A stretch of 64,000 nucleotides of DNA from Brevundimonas bullata (GTDB lineage Bacteria > Pseudomonadota > Alphaproteobacteria > Caulobacterales > Caulobacteraceae): contig NZ_JACHLM010000007.1 of NCBI RefSeq assembly GCF_014207965.1, positions 1-64,000 of the forward strand. The letters run 5' to 3'. The notes under the pieces were generated by a model, which searched no databases, was not told where the DNA came from, and was given only the letters and a program-made list of their open reading frames with translations. Position numbers and translations under genes: made by a program. Shown piece by piece: positions 58,074 through 64,000 of the stretch (position 1 is the stretch's first letter; each line of letters begins with the position of its first letter).

Positions 58074-58753
58074 CCATGCCCGCCCCCACACCTTGGGTGC
58101 CAGCCCACGACACCCTGATCCTGACCGAATGGGCCGCGGGCCGATCCGCCGCCGAGATCGTCAAGTCTTTCGCCGCCATCGGCGTCATCCGCACCCGCAG
58201 CGGCATCATCGGCCGCCTTCAGCGTATCGGCGCCCCCCAGCGCGATCCCGAAGTCCGCTACGTCAATCAGGTTCGCGCCAGCACGCTCAACGCCATGTCA
58301 CGGCCAAAAGCCAAGAGCACGGTCAAGCCTCCGAAGCCACCGCGTCAGCAGCGTCCCGGGCTGGTGTTTGGCCCGGTCAACATTCTCGACAAGGCCGCGA
58401 CCGAGAAGGCGATCAACACCGCCTACAAGGCCGGCAAGAGCGTCGAGACCCGTGTCAATGAGGGTTGCGGCGTCGATAGCCCCCACGCGCGACCCTATAT
58501 GGACGCGCCGAGTGGTTCGTGCCGCTGGCCCTTGTCTGAAAAGCCCAACCTTCTCGCCTGCTGCAACCCGGTTGCCTCCGAGGGCAAGCCCTATTGCGCC
58601 GGTCATTCCGCCGCTGCCTACGTTGGCCGCAAAGGCCTGGGTACGGCCGGGTGGGTCGTCGGCCGCGTCAACAAGATCGAGCGCATCGACCTGAACGTGA
58701 AACCCCGCCAGCCCGCACCGTCTGATTGGGATGCGGCGAGGGCGGCGGCGTGA
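58070..58753 (+). CDS. GcrA-like cell-cycle regulator, phage copy
   Basis: The 227-residue protein has an N-terminal GcrA-type helix-turn-helix (DTLILTEWAAGRSAAEIVKS with RSGIIGRLQRIG), a Pro/Lys-rich linker and a C-terminal block SCRWPLSEKPNLLACCNPV followed by GKPYCAGH, the CxWP...C...YCxxH arrangement of GcrA proteins. In Caulobacter GcrA binds sigma-70 and activates promoters methylated by CcrM at GANTC. A phage version could redirect host sigma-70 to phage promoters or disturb the cell cycle. It is coupled to its neighbours by overlaps. Confidence 0.82.
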   Translation: MTMPAPTPWVPAHDTLILTEWAAGRSAAEIVKSFAAIGVIRTRSGIIGRLQRIGAPQRDPEVRYVNQVRASTLNAMSRPKAKSTVKPPKPPRQQRPGLVFGPVNILDKAATEKAINTAYKAGKSVETRVNEGCGVDSPHARPYMDAPSGSCRWPLSEKPNLLACCNPVASEGKPYCAGHSAAAYVGRKGLGTAGWVVGRVNKIERIDLNVKPRQPAPSDWDAARAAA

Positions 58754-59160
58754 GGATTTCAGCCCGCTCCGTGGCCGAGTTCGTGGCCAAGCGCCACAAC
58801 ATGACATTCGCCCAGCTCCTGTCCGTTCGCCGGAACCGCGATGTCGTCCGACCCCGCCAAATCGCCATGTATGCGATCCGCGAGTTGTGTCCGCACATGA
58901 GCTTCCCGGCCATCGGCCGGATGCTCGGCGGACGAGATCACACAACCATTCTGCACGGCGTGCGCAAGATCGAGGAACTGATTCCGACCCAGGACCTGAT
59001 CGACGCCGAGGTAAGCCTGACCCTGGCGCACTTCAGGAACATGAAGGAGCCGCCGGTTGATTTGATGCTCTCAGCACGCATCGACGCCACATCGAAGCAC
59101 CTTGAGGTGCTGATCCTCGAGGCTCGCACGCGGGTGTCGGAAGCGCGGCTGAGCGCCTGA
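58750..59160 (+). CDS. DnaA domain IV-like DNA-binding protein
   Basis: From the GTG at 58750 (overlapping the previous stop) the 136-residue protein carries a DnaA C-terminal domain: VRPRQIAMYAIRELCPHMSF, PAIGRMLGGRDHTTILHGVR, KIEEL. The GGRDHTT motif (60-66) is the DnaA-box recognition signature. The AAA+ ATPase domains are absent, so it can bind DnaA boxes but not melt DNA. It may mark the phage origin, or block host initiation by covering DnaA boxes. A longer open frame from 58726 is less likely. Confidence 0.88.
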   Translation: MRISARSVAEFVAKRHNMTFAQLLSVRRNRDVVRPRQIAMYAIRELCPHMSFPAIGRMLGGRDHTTILHGVRKIEELIPTQDLIDAEVSLTLAHFRNMKEPPVDLMLSARIDATSKHLEVLILEARTRVSEARLSA

Positions 59161-59161
59161 C

Positions 59162-59842
59162 ATGAGCGCCATCGCCTTCCTTCAACAGTTGCTGGACGCC
59201 GGCCTTCCGCTGGAGGCTGCTATGACGGCCGCCCGTCTGCACGAAGAGGCGATGGGCTCGGTTGTGCCGACCACCAAGGCAGCAGAGCGCACCCGGCGCT
59301 GGCGCGAACGGAACGCGTCACAGACCGTCACAGACCGTCACGAAACGTCACACGGTGACGCATGTGACGCAAACCCGCTCCCCCTCCCTTCTTCCCCCCA
59401 GACCCCCCAACAACCCACCCCCACACCCAGAGATATAACTACCCCCGCGCGTAAGGGACCGGATTTGGCCGCAGGATTTGCGGTGTTCTGGTCGGCCTAT
59501 CCCCGCAAGAAATCCAAGGATGCTGCGGTCAAGGCCTTCGCCAGGGCCATGCGCCGGATCACCGAGGACGACCCGCTGGCCGTGATCCTCGCCGGGATCG
59601 AGCGGGCGCTGCCCGGCTGGGACGATCCTCAGTTCATCCCGCACCCCGCCACCTGGCTCAACGCCGCCGGGTGGGAAGACGAAGCCCCCACAATCCGCCC
59701 CGTCACCCCTCAGAGGCCCCGAAATGAACGCCCTGACCGCCACACCGCACAGCAAGACAACCTCGCCGCAGCTTGGACCGGATCTGAGCGCGCCTCTGAA
59801 ATCGTGGCTGCTCGTAGAGCGTTCGGATCACCAGTCGATTGA
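59162..59842 (+). CDS. Phage replication protein (initiator O/DnaT-like)
   Basis: The 226-residue protein has a Thr/Pro-rich linker (residues 50-95) between a short N-terminal domain and a conserved C-terminal domain: FAVFWSAYPRKKSKDAAVKA, FARAMRRITEDDPLAVILAG and PGWDDPQFIPHPATWLNAAG followed by WEDE. This C-terminal block recurs in phage replication initiator and loader proteins. The DNA of the linker contains a tandem CACAGACCGT repeat near 59321-59340. It overlaps the next gene by 119 bases. Confidence 0.7.
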   Translation: MSAIAFLQQLLDAGLPLEAAMTAARLHEEAMGSVVPTTKAAERTRRWRERNASQTVTDRHETSHGDACDANPLPLPSSPQTPQQPTPTPRDITTPARKGPDLAAGFAVFWSAYPRKKSKDAAVKAFARAMRRITEDDPLAVILAGIERALPGWDDPQFIPHPATWLNAAGWEDEAPTIRPVTPQRPRNERPDRHTAQQDNLAAAWTGSERASEIVAARRAFGSPVD

Positions 59843-60419
59843 GACGATCCGGCGCTCGGACATCCTGCGGGCCGAGGCTGAACAGGCCATGCCAGCGCTG
59901 AGGGAGGCGGCTTTGACCCCGGCGACCGAGGACCAAATCCGCCAGATCATCGGCGCCCGGTTCGCCCTGTTCCCGCAGCCCCAGCGCAATGATGGCCAGT
60001 GGGCAGCATGGTGGGCCGACTACTATGACGCCCTGCGCGGCCTGACCCCGTATGCGGTCGAGGCTGGCATGGCGGCCTGGGTGCGGTCGCCCGAAGCCGA
60101 GTTCATGGCCAAACCGGGCAAGCTGCGCGAGCTGGCGCTGACGGTGCCGAATGAGAACGTCTGGGCCAGGGCGCATCACCGAGCCCAAACCGCGTCTAGG
60201 CCGGTTGCGTCGCAACAAGAGCCAGCAAAGCCAGAGCCAGAACGGGAACGCCCCTCGCCCGAGGCGGTGAAAGCCATGCTGGCCGACTTCCGCCTGAAGA
60301 TGGCGGAAAAGGACACCTTCCGCGACATCCGCGCCAAGATCCGCCCCAGCCCCCAGGCCCGCGTGGACGAAACCGGCATCAGCGCCGAGGCCCGCGCATT
60401 GATGGCGAGGCACGCATGA
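59724..60419 (+). CDS. Phage replication-associated protein (231 aa)
   Basis: The protein MNALTATPHSKTTSPQLGPD contains a helical core (QIIGARFALFPQPQRNDGQW, AAWWADYYDALRGLTPYAVE, AGMAAWVRSPEAEFMAKPGK) and a Pro/Glu-rich linker, ending in EARALMARHA. Such proteins sit next to phage initiators and may act as helicase loaders. No P-loop is seen, so an ATPase role is unsupported. Its first 119 bases overlap the upstream gene in another frame. Confidence 0.65.
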   Translation: MNALTATPHSKTTSPQLGPDLSAPLKSWLLVERSDHQSIETIRRSDILRAEAEQAMPALREAALTPATEDQIRQIIGARFALFPQPQRNDGQWAAWWADYYDALRGLTPYAVEAGMAAWVRSPEAEFMAKPGKLRELALTVPNENVWARAHHRAQTASRPVASQQEPAKPEPERERPSPEAVKAMLADFRLKMAEKDTFRDIRAKIRPSPQARVDETGISAEARALMARHA

Positions 60420-60616
60420 CCCGCGAGGACCTGATCGACACCCGCGCCCTGATCATCGCCGGCCACCTGAAGACCTACCGGGATCAGGTCGAAGCCGAGC
60501 CGATCATGTCGGAGGCCAAGGCCGCAACACACGCCTATCGCCATGCTCGCAAGCTGGCCACGGCGATCACAGACGACGATGCGCGGATCGCCCGCGTAGC
60601 CAAGGGGAGAGTGTGA
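60416..60616 (+). CDS. Hypothetical phage protein (66 aa)
   Basis: A short helical protein (MTREDLIDTRALIIAGHLKT...) that overlaps both neighbours by four bases. No family recognised. Confidence 0.6.
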   Translation: MTREDLIDTRALIIAGHLKTYRDQVEAEPIMSEAKAATHAYRHARKLATAITDDDARIARVAKGRV

Positions 60617-60849
60617 TGACCACGATGCTTGAGCGGGCGGCTAGGGCTGTAAACGAGGGCGAGGCGCAATGGGGCCTTGAGCCGACCGGAACCAGATCCG
60701 AAATGATCGCCCGCGCCGTCCTGATGGCGGTGAGGTGCCCCACCACAGGAATGAGGGACGCTATTGGCTGGAGCGACTATGACATTCTGGGGTGGGTTGA
60801 GGGCATCGACTCCATCCTGAACGAGGGGGCAGCACATGGCCAAGCGTAA
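60613..60849 (+). CDS. Hypothetical phage protein (78 aa)
   Basis: The start is GTG at 60613 or the ATG directly after. The product MTTMLERAARAVNEGEAQWG continues EMIARAVLMAVRCPTTGM and ends GIDSILNEGAAHGQA. Similar short proteins accompany phage replication genes. Function unknown. It overlaps the next gene by 14 bases. Confidence 0.6.
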   Translation: MMTTMLERAARAVNEGEAQWGLEPTGTRSEMIARAVLMAVRCPTTGMRDAIGWSDYDILGWVEGIDSILNEGAAHGQA

Positions 60850-61420
60850 GAAGCCGACCGATCCGCAGGACGCCGCCCGCCACCGTCGCGAACGCGAGGA
60901 GAACCGGCAGGAGGTAGAGCGCCTGTCGGTGCAGGAGGGCGTCGCCCTGAACCTTGAGCCGCGCACCAAGCGCCTGCTGTCCGCCCGCCGCCTCGACTGC
61001 TTCGCTCTGCTGCTGAAGGATGACGCGCACGCCGAGGCCCGATCTGCGGTGAACTGGCTGGAGGAGCTGATCCGCGACGCCTCAGGCGAGAACACGCAGG
61101 AGCGCCGGCCCGACTTCATCCGCGCATCATGCGAGGGGGCGCCAGGCCAGAACGTCACCCAGCGCATGATCGAGGCCAGCCGCACGTTGGAAGTGGTCGA
61201 GGCCAGCCTTCGCCCATGGGAGGCGCGGCTGCTGTTCGAACTGTTGCGGCCCGATGAGGCGCTGATCACTCGCTGGCGGGACGTGGTGAAGCGCGTGACG
61301 ACCGCGACCACGCCGCAGCGGCAGGGGGAGAGGGTGATCGTCGCCTGCGAGAGCCTGATGTGGGTCAGGCAGAACGCTGTCGCCCTGGTGAAGCAGCGGC
61401 AGGAGGCCCGCGCCGCATAA
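60836..61420 (+). CDS. Last gene of the rightward early operon, unknown (194 aa)
   Basis: The basic, helical protein MAKRKKPTDPQDAARHRRER contains a charged N-terminus and a core ARRLDCFALLLKDDAHAEAR, MIEASRTLEVVEASLRPWEA, LIMRWRD-like helices. It occupies the place of a late regulator (lambda Q, antiterminator) before a 360-bp gap with a promoter-like motif and terminator. No homology is claimed. Confidence 0.6.
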   Translation: MAKRKKPTDPQDAARHRREREENRQEVERLSVQEGVALNLEPRTKRLLSARRLDCFALLLKDDAHAEARSAVNWLEELIRDASGENTQERRPDFIRASCEGAPGQNVTQRMIEASRTLEVVEASLRPWEARLLFELLRPDEALITRWRDVVKRVTTATTPQRQGERVIVACESLMWVRQNAVALVKQRQEARAA

Positions 61421-61778
61421 TCTAGCGGGTTTCCGCTTTTGTTCTCACAAGGGGTTGACGCGTACGCGATAAGGTGGGACAAAAGCCAAGGTCGCTTCGC
61501 GCGGCCACGGTAAGGCTCTGCTTCGGCGGGGCCTTTTCCAATTCAGCTTCGCCCGAGCGGGCATCACAAACGCTCCCATCTGAACGATAGCGGCGCCAAG
61601 GGCGCGCAACGGGTCAGATGTGAGCGATCCCTTCGCCCCAGCCGCAGCGGACACGCAGCCTCAGCATCTGAACCCGAGCCGCAGTGCGCGCTTGGGGCGA
61701 TATCCGTGCATCAGGCCCGTATAGCCTGACAGGTTGAGTTGAGCCCTGAGAAAGCTCGACACCCCAAGGATATTCCTC
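61421..61778. other. Late control region, no gene seen
   Basis: The 358 bp between the last early gene and the first late gene hold a possible promoter (GGTTGACG at 61453-61460 followed by an AT-poor spacer) and the intrinsic terminator at 61514-61537. This promoter-then-terminator layout is what a Q-type antitermination system uses. No open frame looks coding. The sequence from 61540 to 61760 is otherwise featureless. Confidence 0.5.
61514..61537 (+). terminator. Intrinsic terminator in the late control region
   Basis: GGCTCTGC, a TTCG tetraloop and GCGGGGCC form an eight-pair stem (two G-U pairs), followed by TTTT. This is a classic Rho-independent terminator, about 55 bp after the promoter-like TTGACG. 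Confidence 0.85.
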
Positions 61779-62060
61779 ATGCGCGCCACCATCACCGAAG
61801 CCTGTTCGCCCGCCCCGCTCGGCGCTGTTGCTGATGTCACCAGAGAGATTCACGACGTCGCCCGCATTATCGAGAACACCAACGAGAGCTTCGCCGCCAC
61901 GTATGGACGTCTGGCTGGCGGCTATGCGACCAGCGGCCAATGCGGCGAGGCGGTCCCGGAGCCTATGGGCGAGCTTGGCGCCTTGAGAGAGGCTGTCGAT
62001 CGCATCCGTCGCGCAGTCAACGAGAACAGCGATTTCGTAGGCCGCTTCGGCGCCCTCTGA
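61779..62060 (+). CDS. Hypothetical phage protein (93 aa)
   Basis: The product MRATITEACSPAPLGAVADV has helical heptad-like parts (REIHDVARIIENTNESFAAT, ELGALREAVDRIRRAVNENS), so it may form a small coiled-coil. It is the first gene after the terminator. No family recognised. Confidence 0.6.
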   Translation: MRATITEACSPAPLGAVADVTREIHDVARIIENTNESFAATYGRLAGGYATSGQCGEAVPEPMGELGALREAVDRIRRAVNENSDFVGRFGAL

Positions 62061-62217
62061 TCTTCATCCGCGCCGTTCCTTCCCTGGTCTGGCCAGAGTG
62101 CGCAGCAGGGCAAACACGACGGACCTTACAGCGAAAAGCAACCGGGGCGCGGGTGGTGAGAGCCACGTGATAGCCGGGAAGGCCGTAACACTCGACTACC
62201 TCAGGAGGGCATGACCC

Positions 62218-62529
62218 ATGCGGATCACCGTCCTTCGTCGCGGCGGCCTGTCGGTCTACGGCGGCAGCTACGACACGCGTAAGAATGCAGCCATCGCGGA
62301 CGTCGCCACGACCCAAGCAGTCGAGGTGGTTTTCCCCGATGAGATCCAGGCCGTCACCGTATCAAGCGACGGCGCCACAGCAACCACCCCCACAGTCTCA
62401 GGCAAGAAGGCCAGCTTCACCCTTTCGGGCAGCGGCGCCGTCAGCCTGATCGCCACCATGGGCGACGAACGACCGGCCGTTCGGATCGAAACGCCGAGAC
62501 AAGGCGGCAATGACTATGGGACGGCCTAG
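62218..62529 (+). CDS. Hypothetical phage protein, Ig-like beta-rich (103 aa)
   Basis: The product MRITVLRRGGLSVYGGSYDT continues with alternating Thr/Val/Ser strands (VEVVFPDEIQAVTVSSDGAT, TVSGKKASFTLSGSGAVSLI), typical of a small beta-sandwich. A good ribosome-binding site (AGGAGGG) precedes the ATG. It ends 20 bases into the terminase small subunit gene. Function unknown. Confidence 0.65.
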   Translation: MRITVLRRGGLSVYGGSYDTRKNAAIADVATTQAVEVVFPDEIQAVTVSSDGATATTPTVSGKKASFTLSGSGAVSLIATMGDERPAVRIETPRQGGNDYGTA

Positions 62530-62959
62530 CGACTTCACCCCTGAGATCGCCAACGAGATTTGCGAGCGACTGTCCAAGGGCGAAAGCCTGCGGTCGATCA
62601 CCGGAGCCGAGCGCGACGACTTCATGCCCTCTGAGACCACGGTGCGCCGGTGGCTAGCTGGGGATGAGGATTGGAACGCAGAGTTTCGGCGGCAATACGC
62701 GCACGCAAGGGATTGCCAGGCCGACACGCTGTTCGAGGAAATCCTTGATATTGCCGACGAGCCCTGTCTCGACGCCATCGCGGTTTCTCGGAATAGGCTT
62801 CGCGTCGATGCCCGGAAATGGGCGGCGTCCAAACTGGCTCCGAAGAAATACGGCGACAAGGTTGCGCTGACGGGCGGCGATGAGACCGATGCTCCGATCA
62901 AGACCCAGGCTGAGGTGCTGTTGCGGTTCGTCAGGCCGGGCGAGGTCGAGCCCGAGTGA
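62510..62959 (+). CDS. Terminase small subunit
   Basis: The 149-residue protein has an N-terminal helix-turn-helix for DNA recognition (GRPSDFTPEIANEICERLSK, GESLRSITGAERDDFMPSET, TVRRWLAGDEDWNAEF) and the helical oligomerisation part ending in RVDARKWAASKLAPKKYGDK. This layout is the common small-terminase/Terminase_5-like form of alphaproteobacterial phages. The small subunit binds the pac or cos site and regulates the large subunit. Its stop overlaps the large subunit start (GTGA). Confidence 0.88.
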   Translation: MTMGRPSDFTPEIANEICERLSKGESLRSITGAERDDFMPSETTVRRWLAGDEDWNAEFRRQYAHARDCQADTLFEEILDIADEPCLDAIAVSRNRLRVDARKWAASKLAPKKYGDKVALTGGDETDAPIKTQAEVLLRFVRPGEVEPE

Positions 62960-64000
62960 AAATCCGCGCTGAGCTTCCGGCATGCCTGGAGTATCCGCTT
63001 TTCTCGCCTATAGCCGATGATGGCTTTCCGGTTCGCCACAGGGCGTTGCACGGCGGGCGCGGATCGGCCAAGTCGCACGGCTTCGGTCGGGGGCTGCTGG
63101 TTCGGGGCTTCCTCAAGCCGGAGCGCATCCTGTGTGCGCGGGAGATACAGAAGAGCATCGAGGGCTCGGTCAAGGCGCTGCTGGATGATCTGATCCCGCA
63201 GATGGGGTTTGGTCCGACCAACGGCGACGGCTTCTATCACTCGCTGCAATACGAGATCAGGGGTCGCAACGGGACCTCAGTGGACTTCACCGGCTTGCGG
63301 ACCAACATCGACAGCGTGAAGTCCACTGAGGGCGTCACCATCGCCTATGTCAACGAGGCGCGGACGGTCAGTCAGAACAGCATCAAGATCCTGACGCCGA
63401 CCATTCGGGCGCCGGGCTCTGAAATCTGGTGGGACTGGAACCCGGAGAACGACACCGATCCGGTCGATGTGATGTTCCGGGGCGGAACGCCGCCGCCTGG
63501 TTCCATCGTTCGCGAGGTCAACTACACCGAGAACCCGTGGTTCGGTGAGCCGCTCAAGTCCGAGATGGAGTGGGACAAGGCCCGCGACCCGGAGAAATAC
63601 ACGCACGTCTGGCTGGGCGGATACAAGACCAGCTCTGAAGCCCGCGTCTTCCGAAACTGGCGCGTCGAGGCTTTCGAAACGCCGGCCGACGCCGTGTTCC
63701 GCTTCGGGGCGGACTGGGGCTTTGGCTCCGACCCCTCGGTTCTGGTGCGCGCCTTCCTCGACGGACGGACGCTCTACATCGACCAATGCGTCAGCGAGGC
63801 GGGCGTAGAGACCGACTTCGTGCCGTTCCTCTTCGGTGGGACAGAGGGCGACGACCTGAACCGACGGAATGCGCAGGCCCTGAGGGCGCTGAGCGAGGCG
63901 CAGAAGGCGCGCTGGACCGGCATTCCCCAGGCCACGCGCTGGACTATCACCGCTGACAGCAGCCGACCGGAAATGGTCAGCTACATGCGGCGCCACGGAT
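62956..64000 (+). CDS. Terminase large subunit, 3'-partial (PBSX type)
   Basis: The start is a GTG at 62956 overlapping the preceding stop. The visible 348 codons cover the ATPase domain with Walker A GGRGSAKS (33-40), Walker B VTIAYVNEA with the catalytic Glu, and the start of the nuclease domain (FRFGADWGFGSDPSVLVRAF). It is of the PBSX family (Terminase_3). It pumps DNA into the capsid and cuts it. The gene runs off the right edge, where portal and head genes should follow. Confidence 0.95.
   Translation, partial: MKIRAELPACLEYPLFSPIADDGFPVRHRALHGGRGSAKSHGFGRGLLVRGFLKPERILCAREIQKSIEGSVKALLDDLIPQMGFGPTNGDGFYHSLQYEIRGRNGTSVDFTGLRTNIDSVKSTEGVTIAYVNEARTVSQNSIKILTPTIRAPGSEIWWDWNPENDTDPVDVMFRGGTPPPGSIVREVNYTENPWFGEPLKSEMEWDKARDPEKYTHVWLGGYKTSSEARVFRNWRVEAFETPADAVFRFGADWGFGSDPSVLVRAFLDGRTLYIDQCVSEAGVETDFVPFLFGGTEGDDLNRRNAQALRALSEAQKARWTGIPQATRWTITADSSRPEMVSYMRRHG

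Larger units (their letters stand above)
43542..64000. mobile_element. Lambda-like prophage, left 20 kb (right end outside window)
   Basis: The element starts at the tRNA-Leu fragment and contains, in order, integrase and excisionase, a long leftward early operon with recombination and DNA-modification genes, an immunity region with divergent repressor and Cro, a rightward replication operon, an intrinsic terminator, and the terminase genes. Gene packing with ATGA/GTGA overlaps is typical of phage. Structural genes and attR must lie to the right. No stop or frameshift is seen in the recognisable core genes, so the prophage may be intact. Confidence 0.92.

Noticed and set aside
1..64000. CRISPR array
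   Set aside because: No regularly spaced direct repeats of 24-40 bases and no cas gene were seen.

Overview
The window is GC-rich DNA of an alphaproteobacterium, most probably Brevundimonas or another Caulobacteraceae. Supporting signs are the FixL/FixJ pair, many soluble PAS and HWE-type signalling proteins, GapR, GcrA and DnaA-like genes in the prophage, and overall gene style. No 16S rRNA or other species marker is present, so the genus is an inference.

Region 1 (1-16,700) is accessory DNA with much decay. It opens with the right end of a frameshifted IS3-family element lying against a thermonuclease-like gene stub. A frameshifted response regulator, small unknown genes, a DUF2254/MscS membrane pair and a Na+/H+ antiporter tail follow. 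Next comes a coherent low-oxygen/nitric-oxide block: oxygen sensor FixL, response regulator FixJ, a cyanide-resistant alternative oxidase and flavohaemoglobin Hmp. A three-gene unknown cassette (10,544-12,287) then faces a convergent VWA/PP2C/kinase triad of the TerY-P type (12,310-15,661), a predicted stress or antiphage module. Behind it lie a frameshifted small protein, an integrase N-terminal stub and a GC-rich heptamer repeat: the scar of an old integrated element.

Region 2 (17,000-43,500) is ordinary chromosome. It holds an HWE histidine kinase, an NYN/OST-HTH RNase-like gene, a MacAB/LolD-type exporter operon with an outer-membrane barrel, a soluble chemoreceptor, an EAL protein, an SdpR/SdpI pair and housekeeping genes (prephenate dehydrogenase, dihydroorotase, GT9 glycosyltransferase, YgfZ, TraB/GumN, Tag, RNase HII, a D12 DNA methylase, pyruvate kinase, a secreted phosphatase). 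Four palindromic intergenic repeats occur here, two of them copies of one family.

Region 3 (43,542-64,000, continuing off the right edge) is the left part of a lambda-like prophage. Its left junction is the displaced 3' half of a tRNA-Leu(TAA) next to a tyrosine integrase and an excisionase-like gene. A long leftward early operon of tightly overlapping genes follows. It carries nucleoside deoxyribosyltransferase-like, Ea22-like, DNA methylase, HNH, NinB and Rad52-like proteins. A CI/Cro-type switch at about 55.1-55.8 kb and a second control region at 54.43-54.61 kb share a 13-bp operator, CTAC-N5-GTAG. The rightward early operon encodes SSB, a VRR-NUC nuclease, replication proteins and three look-alikes of Caulobacter chromosome/cell-cycle regulators: GapR, GcrA and DnaA domain IV. 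After a terminator come the packaging genes (terminase small and large subunits).

The most interesting items are the cell-cycle-regulator set in the prophage, the TerY-P triad with its unknown neighbour cassette, and the FixLJ/AOX/Hmp block.
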